Shown here one piece after another: positions 1 to 6,649 of a DNA stretch of 8,818 bases. The position numbers and the translations under genes are program-made. The stretch covers positions 1-8,818 of the forward strand of contig JACQEV010000002.1 of assembly GCA_016200385.1 (NCBI GenBank), in the 5' to 3' direction. The notes under the pieces are model-generated. The model was not told the origin of the DNA and ran no database searches. It saw nothing but the letters and a program-made list of their open reading frames with translations. The stretch comes from Candidatus Methylomirabilota bacterium (GTDB lineage Bacteria; Methylomirabilota; Methylomirabilia; Methylomirabilales; Methylomirabilaceae). Every line of letters starts with the position of its first letter. The first letter of the stretch is position 1.

Positions 1-1266
1 CAGGGTCGTCATGCACTTTCGGTCCGGGTCGAAGGGGATCTCCGCCACCCTCGGATAGTCGCTTTCCACCTCCAGCCTCTCGAATCCCGCTTCGGCCGCA
101 GCGACGAAGATCGCCACCTCCGTCGGGTCACCTCGAACCGAACCCATGGCATCGGCACCGGCATCGTTACTGAGCGCCATCGCCCGCAGCAACTCGCCCC
201 AAGGGCCTCCCGGTCTAGGAGCTCGCTCGATGACGGCGTCGCAGAAAAACTCCTCGACCCTCATCCGGTTCATGGTGAGCGTGCCGGTCTTGTCGGAGCA
301 GATGTAGGTCACAGATCCCAGGGTCTCCACTGCGGGGAGTTTCCGCACCAGGGCATTCTTCTGGACCATTTTCTTCGCGCCGAGGGCTAAAGAGATGGTG
401 ACGACGGCGGGCAGGGCCTCCGGGATGGCTGCCACGGCCAGGCTCACCGCGGTCAGGAACATGAGAAGCGGAGCCTCGCCGCGCGCGATCCCCGCCACGA
501 AGACGATGGCGCAGATGGCCAGGGCGGCGACCGCCAAGCGCTGCCCGAAGCTCCCGAGACGCTTCTGTAGGGGGGTCTTGATTTCACCCGCCTTCTGGAG
601 CAGGGCCGCGATCTTCCCGAACTCGGTCTCCATCGCGGTGGCCACCACCACCCCGCTGCCGCGGCCGTAGGTTACGACGGTCCCCTTGTAGGCCATGTTC
701 TTTCGGTCCCCAATGGGAAGTGTCTCATCGCGAAGAGTCTCCGTCGTCTTCTCGGCGGGAACGGACTCCCCGGTGAGGGCGGCCTCCTCCACTCTGAGCT
801 GGGCCACCTCGAGGAGCCTGAGGTCCGCGGGCACAATCGCGCCAACTTCGAGGAGCACGATGTCGCCCGGGACAACCTCCTCGGCCGGGACGACGATGGT
901 CTCTCCTTCCCGGAGGACTAATGCCGTAGGGGCTGCCATCGCCTTGAGGGCCTCCATGGCCCGTTCGGCCCGATACTCCTGAACAAAGCCGATCACCGCG
1001 TTCAGAACGACGATCGCCACAATCGCGACCGCGTCCTTCGCCTCACCGATCACGCCCGAGACAACAGCGGCGGCCAGGAGGACGAGGATCATGAAGTCTG
1101 TGAACTGGTCGAAGAACATCCCGAGGGGGCTCCGCCGCTTCCCCTCGGCCAGCACGTTGAGACCGTACTCGGAAAGGCGACCCCGAACTGCTTCCGCGGC
1201 GAGGCCCCGCCTCGACGTTCGCAGCGCCTCCAACACCATCTCACCCGACATCTGATGCCAGCGCAT
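1..1266 (-). CDS. Type II P-type cation-transporting ATPase (Ca2+-ATPase/PacL-like), N-terminal part
   Basis: The open frame runs off the left edge; 422 codons are visible of a family that is usually about 850-950 residues. It is an ATP-driven cation pump of the inner membrane. The cation-ATPase N-terminal region (about 1-60) leads into M1-M2 (about 57-97). The actuator domain has TGES at 165-168. M3-M4 (about 243-295) contains PEALP at 282-286, where SERCA has PEGLP. The phosphorylation motif is ICSDKTGTLT, with the phospho-Asp at residue 325. The start of the nucleotide-binding domain has GDPTEVAI (379-386) and FDPDRKCMTT (412-421). The M5-M6 ion ligands lie outside the window, so Ca2+, Na+ or Mg2+ specificity cannot be decided; Ca2+ is the default guess. 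The ATG at 1266 is chosen because an in-frame TGA lies 24 nt upstream and AGGGG sits 10 nt before the ATG. In-frame ATGs at 1251 and 1239 are alternatives. It is convergent with nothing and follows citrate synthase on the same strand after 355 nt. Confidence 0.95.
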   Translation of the reverse strand, partial: MRWHQMSGEMVLEALRTSRRGLAAEAVRGRLSEYGLNVLAEGKRRSPLGMFFDQFTDFMILVLLAAAVVSGVIGEAKDAVAIVAIVVLNAVIGFVQEYRAERAMEALKAMAAPTALVLREGETIVVPAEEVVPGDIVLLEVGAIVPADLRLLEVAQLRVEEAALTGESVPAEKTTETLRDETLPIGDRKNMAYKGTVVTYGRGSGVVVATAMETEFGKIAALLQKAGEIKTPLQKRLGSFGQRLAVAALAICAIVFVAGIARGEAPLLMFLTAVSLAVAAIPEALPAVVTISLALGAKKMVQKNALVRKLPAVETLGSVTYICSDKTGTLTMNRMRVEEFFCDAVIERAPRPGGPWGELLRAMALSNDAGADAMGSVRGDPTEVAIFVAAAEAGFERLEVESDYPRVAEIPFDPDRKCMTTL

Positions 1267-1621
1267 ACGTGTACCGCCCCTGAGGACTCATGAGGTTTTC
1301 GGCGATCAGGCGTACCTGGAAAGGAGTGGTCTACCGGCTTTGCTACGACCGATGCTGGCCTCGCAGGGCGCCCACCCACACAACCCGGAATTGGTTGGAA
1401 ACGCAACAGAAGGGGGACGCCGGGGCCGGGGCGCACGATGGCCGGGGCCTCTATCCCTTGGCCTTTGAGCCGCCCTCGGACCCATTCCAAGTATCAGTCC
1501 GCCCCGACGTATCGGAAGGCGAGCCCTCGGTAAGCGGAGGACCCTCCTGCCTGTATCAACTCTCCCGCGCCCACGGGGGCCATCACCCACAAGGAAGGCG
1601 ATCCCGTTCTCGAAGAGTCAG
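1267..1621. other. Intergenic gap between citrate synthase and the P-type ATPase
   Basis: These 355 nt hold several overlapping open frames on both strands, but none has a recognisable protein, a good ribosome binding site or family-like composition. They look like chance frames in GC-rich DNA. Near the citrate synthase stop there are only short GC stems without a T-run, so I see no clear terminator. A CCCCGGCC direct repeat occurs on the minus strand and an 8-bp palindrome CTCATGAG lies just upstream of the ATPase start. I could not identify a convincing promoter or a known riboswitch for the ATPase here. Confidence 0.5.
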
Positions 1622-2911
<1,290 letters not shown>

Positions 2912-2919
2912 GCTCGTGG

Positions 2920-2925
2920 TCCTTT
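2920..2925 (-). promoter_or_regulatory. Ribosome binding site of citrate synthase
   Basis: AAAGGA on the minus strand lies 8 nt before the ATG at 2911. It decides this start over the longer frame opening at 3037, which would add 42 residues not seen in the family. Confidence 0.7.
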
Positions 2926-3028
2926 CTCTTTCCAGCGGCTCAGACCGCAGGTGTAGAAGGGTAACGACGATGGCGGACCCGCCCTTCCGCCTCCCCGGCG
3001 CTCGCGCTCTCTGGTATGCTGATTGACT

Positions 3029-3059
3029 ATTGTACAATGGGTCTAGGGGCTCGTGTCCA
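3029..3059 (-). promoter_or_regulatory. Possible promoter and palindromic operator upstream of citrate synthase
   Basis: Reading the minus strand, TGGACA (3059-3054) is followed after 19 nt by TACAAT (3034-3029), which resembles sigma-70 -35 and -10 boxes, although the spacer is longer than the usual 17. The -10 box lies inside a perfect 10-bp palindrome, ATTGTACAAT (3029-3038), which could be an operator half-site pair. Transcription would begin about 110 nt before the citrate synthase ATG. The match is by eye only. Confidence 0.35.
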
Positions 3060-3099
3060 GCGTCCAGGGAAGTCTTTCTTCTTGCCCAATCCTAGACCC
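3039..3099. repeat. 9-bp inverted repeat upstream of citrate synthase
   Basis: GGGTCTAGG at 3039-3047 and CCTAGACCC at 3091-3099 are perfect inverted copies separated by 43 nt. The left arm directly abuts the ATTGTACAAT palindrome. The spacing is too long for a good RNA hairpin, so a pair of protein-binding sites is more likely, or chance. A short tandem GTCCAGC/GTCCAGG lies between the arms. Confidence 0.4.
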
Positions 3100-3138
3100 T
3101 TCACCTAAAGCCCTCTTCTTGATATCCTATCTCTCTCC

Positions 3139-3726
3139 TCACTCTCCGGCTCCTAGCGGTATCTTCACGCTGACGGCGCCGCGGAGGTCGGCCACGCGAT
3201 ACCCGGTCGCTTTATCTTGCGGGTAGAGACGCTGTAACTCGGCCTTGACCTCCGGCGAGATCTCGTCAGGCTGCCCGTGGCAGCTCAGGCAGACCGGACT
3301 CCGCAGCACGATCGGCTTCATGTAGCGGAGGTACCGTCGCCCCTCCTCCGTGACGACATCCGCATGTTCGGTGTCCACCTGAAGCTCACCCTTCGCCTTC
3401 AACGCCGCGAATTCGTCCAGCACCCTGGCCTCGTACTCGTCTGGCGCGTCGGCTGGATTTCGATACTTGACGCTGACGCGACGAACGCGCCACCCCTCCT
3501 CTTCGTGCTGCTTGGCGAGGCCGAGGGCGATCTTGGAGCACTGCTGTAGCGCTCCAGCCGGTCCCCGCGCCCTCACCTCGACTTGCATCAGTTCGCGCGT
3601 TTCCTCGACCACCCTCAACGCCAACTGCTGGACAGCTAGAAGGCCCGGAAGGTCCGCCGCCGAGGCCCACGAGAGGATCGCCCCACCTATCACAACACAC
3701 GCAATTCCGACGTGTCGCTTCTTCAT
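3139..3726 (-). CDS. Exported mono-haem c-type protein, DUF3365/Tll0287-like
   Basis: A 195-residue protein with a Sec signal peptide: a basic start MKKRH, a hydrophobic core at about 7-20 and a likely cut after ASA at 23. The mature protein would be periplasmic. It has one haem-c motif, CLSCH (146-150), set in the DUF3365 pattern. VRRVSVKYRNPADAPDEYE (81-99) and RYMKPI (134-139) come before the haem site, and YPQDKATGYRVADLRGA (168-184) comes after it. In the structurally known family member Tll0287 the haem iron is bound by a Cys/His pair, and Cys63 (QQCSKIAL) is at the place I would expect for that Cys. The likely role is a redox or ligand sensor or a small electron carrier; no output domain is attached. 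The start has GGAGGTG 11 nt upstream. Coupling to citrate synthase downstream is possible because no terminator is seen between them. Confidence 0.88.
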   Translation of the reverse strand: MKKRHVGIACVVIGGAILSWASAADLPGLLAVQQLALRVVEETRELMQVEVRARGPAGALQQCSKIALGLAKQHEEEGWRVRRVSVKYRNPADAPDEYEARVLDEFAALKAKGELQVDTEHADVVTEEGRRYLRYMKPIVLRSPVCLSCHGQPDEISPEVKAELQRLYPQDKATGYRVADLRGAVSVKIPLGAGE

Positions 3727-3737
3727 TTTACTCTATT

Positions 3738-3744
3738 CACCTCC
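3738..3744 (-). promoter_or_regulatory. Strong ribosome binding site of the haem protein gene
   Basis: GGAGGTG on the minus strand, within a longer GAGGAGGAGGTG purine run, lies 11 nt before the ATG at 3726. The spacing is slightly long but the match is strong. It supports this start and hence the complete signal peptide. Confidence 0.65.
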
Positions 3745-3830
3745 TCCTCAACCAGTGCTGTTCCAACTCATTACACTAAAATGGTGAGGCTAGGAAAAGC
3801 GATAACTCTTGGCAGGGCTCCTGTCGGCGA

Positions 3831-4031
3831 TTAGCCGCAACAAGGTGGAACGGCACCAGTCCCCTCGGCGACTCGCTCAAGGCGGGCCGCACAGACCTTG
3901 AACTCTGGGATAAGGGCTATCGGGTCGAGCGCGGGGTTGGTCAAGCGATTGGCTGGCGCCTCGGCGAAGTGAAACGTCGTAAAGATCATTCCCGGCTGGC
4001 CAACAAGGAGCACCCAGAGATTCGCATCATC
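3831..4031 (-). pseudogene. C-terminal remnant of a formate dehydrogenase alpha-type molybdopterin oxidoreductase
   Basis: On the minus strand the frame is open from just after a TGA (4034-4032) to a TAA at 3833-3831. From about 4001 to 3870 it reads like the last 45 residues of FdhA/FdsA-type bis-MGD oxidoreductases: QPGMIFTTFHFAEAPANR, then LTNPALDPIALIPEFK and VCAARLE. In the family this segment closes the molydopterin-dinucleotide-binding domain at the very C-terminus. The several hundred residues that should precede it, with the Fe-S and Mo-binding domains, are absent, and neither other frame upstream continues the homology. The tail after RLE (RVAEGTGAVPPCCG) is not family-like. Possible starts are GTG 4013 or ATG 3989, without a ribosome binding site, so I take it as a relic and not a small gene. 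The break lies on the side facing the sigma factor. Confidence 0.75.
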
Positions 4032-4244
4032 TCAGCGTCAAGAGAGCAATGCCGGTGCCAAGCCCGGCAACCCACGCGGTCCCGCATCGCAGTTGAAACT
4101 TCCCTTTAATTTCACTAAGTTCCCCGGCATGGTTTCAGAGAGCAGTCAGGGGAAATCGCGAGTTGTCAAGAAATTATGGGGCAACCTTTCCCTATAAGAG
4201 TAGTGCAAGACCTCTCTAACTATCTGTTCTTACACGATCGAGTA

Positions 4245-4266
4245 GGTGGGACCTGCTCGCCCCACC
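4245..4266. repeat. Short GC hairpin in the sigma-factor leader
   Basis: GGTGGG (4245-4250) and CCCACC (4261-4266) form a perfect 6-bp stem with a 10-nt loop. There is no T-run after it on either strand, so it is not a typical intrinsic terminator. Its role is unknown and it could be chance. Confidence 0.3.
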
Positions 4267-4320
4267 CAATGGCAGACTGACCCGATTTGAGAATGTCGGC
4301 GAAATAGAAGACAGTAGGCC

Positions 4321-4351
4321 TTGAAAATATAGAAGGGTTGCAGCATATTAT
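4321..4351 (+). promoter_or_regulatory. Possible sigma-70 promoter for the sigma-factor gene
   Basis: TTGAAA (4321-4326) and TATTAT (4346-4351) match four to five of six positions of the -35 and -10 consensus, with a 19-nt spacer. This would give a leader of about 255 nt before the sigma gene. It is the best match I see in this AT-rich stretch, but the spacing is long. Confidence 0.25.
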
Positions 4352-4604
4352 AGTTGAGGAAGCGTTCAGGGCGGGGACGGCTGACCAAGCGACAGGCTAT
4401 GGCTGCCTGCAGCGGTTGATGGGTTGTCCTCGGAGCCGGGGCCGCTTGTGGAAGGCTTCCTCGATAAAAGCCATGAGGCGTCGGGCGCAGTTGGCCCGGA
4501 GGTGATGCAGATTCCTGATGCCTTGTGGCTTTTGCTTTCTAGCCGAGGAGGCGATTCGCTCCGGAATGTGGAACCTGGTCCCCACGGTTACTAAACACGA
4601 ACGT

Positions 4605-4610
4605 AAGGAG
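4605..4610 (+). promoter_or_regulatory. Ribosome binding site of the sigma-factor gene
   Basis: AAGGAG ends 1 nt before the first ATG (4612) and 4 nt before the second, in-frame ATG (4615). The usual spacing favours 4615 as the true start, giving MKHADTDF at the N-terminus. Confidence 0.65.
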
Positions 4611-4614
4611 AATG

Positions 4615-6102
4615 ATGAAACACGCTGATACCGACTTTGAAGCATCGATCGTCGCTGACGAAGAAGAACTCCTGCAAGAGCCAGAGGAGCCGATTGACGT
4701 GGATCACGACCCAATCCGGCTCTACTTCCAGCAGATGGGAAAGTACCCCCTGTTGACCCGAGAAGGAGAGATTCTGCTGGCCAAGGAAATGGAGGCCGGG
4801 AAGGCGGCCGTGCTGGAGGCGCTCTTGAAAACCCGTCTAGTCCAGAGGGAGGTCGCCTCGGTCGTCCGGCACATCGAAGCGGGCAGCGCCGATCCGACCG
4901 ATCTCCTTGATCACCCTGACCTTAGCGCAGAGCAGGTTGCGGTGAAGTGGACTGCCCAGTTGCCTATCCTCAAGAAGCTACTGCAGGCCAAGGTGGGGGT
5001 GGTGGCCGCCGGCCTCCAACAGCTCCCGATCAATCATAGAGTCTTGCGGCGAGCGACTGAACGGCTGCAGCGGCTGCTGGAGATCGGGACGGAAGTGACG
5101 AAGACCACGAGACGGATCGCCCGGCGAGCGAACCGGTCCCGCGCCGCCCTGCGCTCCGGCCAACAGATCCGGCGAGGCGCGGCCATGAGAGGCCATGGTG
5201 GGGCCCATAGACAGCAACCCTCGATGAGAGCGCAGACCGCGCTCGGCGCCGCTGACCGGGCCCTGAAGACTGTGAAGCGGGAGACTGGGGTGCCCTTCGA
5301 GACCCTGCAAGCGGTGGGGGCGGCCATGCAGGCTGGCCAGCAGCGCTCCCAAGCGGCCAAGGACCGGATGATCACGGCGAACCTCCGCCTGGTGGTTTCC
5401 ATCGCGAAGGGGTACGTCGGCCGCGGCCTTTCGTTCCTTGACCTCATCCAGGAAGGCAACGCTGGCCTCTTCCGGGCGGTCGAGAAGTTCGATTACCGTC
5501 GAGGTTTCAAGTTCTCCACCTACGCCACTTGGTGGATCCGACAGGCGGTGACTCGTGCCCTGGACGACCACGGCCGCGTGGTTCGCGTGCCGGTCCACTT
5601 GTTTGAGGATCGGCGCAAGATCACCCGCGCGATCCCACACCTGGTGCAGGAGCTTGGCCACGAGCCGTCCCCGGACGAGATCGCGGCGGCTGTAGGCTTC
5701 AGCAAGGAGCGCATCCGCCTCTCGCTGGAGATCGGCCGGGATGCCGTCTCCCTCGACGCCCCCCTGGGAGAGGACGGGGAGGACTCCTTCAAAGAGTTCC
5801 TCACCGACCCGGAGGTCACGTCGGCCTTCGACCAGGTTGCCTCTGCCGGGTTGTCGGAGGTAATCAGCCAGATGCTGACGACCCTCACGCCGCGGGAGGG
5901 GGAGGTTTTGCGGCTGCGGTTCGGCCTGGGCGGGGCGCAGCCTCACACGTTGGAGGAGATCGGCCAGCGGTTCGACCTCACTCGGGAGCGGATCCGCCAG
6001 ATCGAGCGGGGGGCCCTCCGGAAGCTCCAGCACCCCCTCCGGCGCCGGGAGTTAGAGGCCGCCATGGGCGGTGTCCCGCCCGCCACGACAGAGGCGGGGT
6101 AA
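4615..6102 (+). CDS. RNA polymerase sigma factor, sigma-70 family (RpoD-like)
   Basis: A 495-residue sigma factor that would direct RNA polymerase core to promoters. Region 1.2 is at about 31-62 ([21 protein letters not shown]). Regions 2.1-2.4 are at about 247-328, with [20 protein letters not shown] and [16 protein letters not shown]. Region 3 is about 329-405, including the finger [14 protein letters not shown]. Region 4 is about 422-478, with the -35 helix [20 protein letters not shown]. The -10 reading residues WW, Q310 and T313 are present, so promoters of the usual type are expected. It differs from a housekeeping RpoD in several ways. Region 1.1 is missing: only about 30 acidic residues precede 1.2. 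Region 2.4 reads [12 protein letters not shown] where RpoD usually has ADQARTIRIPVH. The 185-residue spacer between 1.2 and 2.1 is Arg- and Ala-rich at about 164-215. It is therefore probably a secondary, paralogous sigma factor. Whether it is the only RpoD cannot be told from here. Confidence 0.93.
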   Translation: MKHADTDFEASIVADEEELLQEPEEPIDVDHDPIRLYFQQMGKYPLLTREGEILLAKEMEAGKAAVLEALLKTRLVQREVASVVRHIEAGSADPTDLLDHPDLSAEQVAVKWTAQLPILKKLLQAKVGVVAAGLQQLPINHRVLRRATERLQRLLEIGTEVTKTTRRIARRANRSRAALRSGQQIRRGAAMRGHGGAHRQQPSMRAQTALGAADRALKTVKRETGVPFETLQAVGAAMQAGQQRSQAAKDRMITANLRLVVSIAKGYVGRGLSFLDLIQEGNAGLFRAVEKFDYRRGFKFSTYATWWIRQAVTRALDDHGRVVRVPVHLFEDRRKITRAIPHLVQELGHEPSPDEIAAAVGFSKERIRLSLEIGRDAVSLDAPLGEDGEDSFKEFLTDPEVTSAFDQVASAGLSEVISQMLTTLTPREGEVLRLRFGLGGAQPHTLEEIGQRFDLTRERIRQIERGALRKLQHPLRRRELEAAMGGVPPATTEAG

Positions 6103-6288
6103 GAGAATGCTCCCCTCGCGCCCCCTGAGTCGGCAAAGGCTTTAGTGGACCTGGTGGCGAGTCAGGATCGTGAATTCTTCGAGGTCTCGGGAGGGAACGT
6201 CGGACACCTTGATATCGTCGTCGGCAGCGAAGGGTCAACGGTCACTTGGCCGAAGGTGAGCTCGTGGCTCCAAGCACGCTCAGAGTAA
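6103..6288 (+). pseudogene. C-terminal remnant of an alpha/beta hydrolase (PhaC-like)
   Basis: Directly after the sigma-factor stop, in the same frame, 61 codons are open to a TAA at 6286-6288. From about 6133 onward they read like the end of an alpha/beta-hydrolase or class III PHA-synthase-like protein: a strand before SGGNVGHLDIVVG, then TWPKVSSWLQARSE. The His in GHLD (codon at 6205-6207) is at the place of the catalytic His of that fold. The nucleophile elbow and everything upstream of it are absent, and there is no ATG; the only early start is a GTG at 6145 without a ribosome binding site. It is a 5'-truncated relic. The missing part would lie where the sigma gene now is. Readthrough of the sigma stop would fuse it to the sigma factor, but I see nothing that favours this. 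Confidence 0.6.
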
Positions 6289-6410
6289 TGCCAAGAATGG
6301 ATAAGGCGTACGTAATTGTAGATCTGGGGCACCACGACAGCGAACTACTCTCACTGCGGAGGACTCGATCCTACCCACACCAAAGCCGGTAGAGCCAGAA
6401 ATTCTTGTGC

Positions 6411-6644
6411 TCAAGCGGCCCGAAAAGAGAGAGTGCCCAATTTTTCATTCTGCGCACTGGGAACATTGATGTTGAGGCGGCGGTAATGGGGGAGGACAAG
6501 CGGCAGGTCGGGCGGGCTCTCCTCCAGATAGTCGAAGCTGTCACCGAGAGCCCATAGGGCTGTGGCCGCCTCCGCGTCTCCGGCCGCAGCCACCTTCAGG
6601 CTCACGGCCCCCACGTCGATCCCGATCGTGATCTTCACTGGCAC
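6411..6644 (-). pseudogene. N-terminal fragment of a BadF/BcrA-type acyl-CoA dehydratase activase
   Basis: A 77-codon frame starting with GTG, 5 nt after the stop of the HAD/HerA-like gene. KITIGIDVGAVSLKV (4-18) is the phosphate-1 signature of ASKHA-fold ATPases and, with its second Ser and Lys, fits activators of 2-hydroxyacyl-CoA dehydratases and benzoyl-CoA reductases best. PLVLPHYRR (48-56) would be the usual YRRH-like strand that follows. After about residue 60 the sequence (PSAQNEKLGTLSFRAA) is not family-like and the frame stops. Members of the family are at least about 250 residues, so the ATPase and the dimer Fe-S cysteines are missing. The lost end faces the sigma segment. It could still be made as a short peptide by coupling to the upstream gene, but it cannot be an active activase. 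Confidence 0.6.
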
Positions 6645-6649
6645 GTCCT

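Larger units (their letters stand above)
4035..4611. other. Long gene-free leader upstream of the sigma factor
   Basis: About 577 nt without a gene I can support. The stretch from about 4090 to 4370 is visibly richer in A and T than the coding DNA on either side. It contains a candidate promoter near 4321-4351 and a short hairpin at 4245-4266. A minus-strand open frame covers 4397-4714, but its right part overlaps the 5' end of the sigma gene and I recognise no family in it. It may be a chance frame or another relic. Confidence 0.5.

Noticed and set aside
1267..1621. Riboswitch or metal-responsive leader before the P-type ATPase
   Set aside because: I found none of the conserved strings of the manganese (yybP-ykoY) type or other known leaders.
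4397..4714. Minus-strand frame of 105 codons upstream of the sigma gene
   Set aside because: Overlaps the sigma start, has no ribosome binding site and no family I recognise; kept only as a possible relic in the leader note.
5050..5260. Possible compensated frameshift in the Arg-rich spacer of the sigma factor
   Set aside because: The two other frames hit stops and do not give a better protein, so the odd composition seems real or needs homologues to judge.
4978..6033. Long minus-strand frame of 351 codons opposite the sigma-factor gene
   Set aside because: It mirrors a gene with clear sigma-70 motifs; GC-rich codon use leaves the opposite strand open by chance, and its composition is not protein-like.
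6288..6392. 34-codon plus-strand frame starting at an ATG that overlaps the hydrolase relic's stop (TAATG)
   Set aside because: The overlap resembles translational coupling, but the peptide is short, unlike any family I know, and the upstream frame is itself a relic.
4000..6480. Insertion sequence or transposon ends at the break points
   Set aside because: No matching terminal inverted repeats, target duplications or transposase remnant could be seen by eye at the three junctions.
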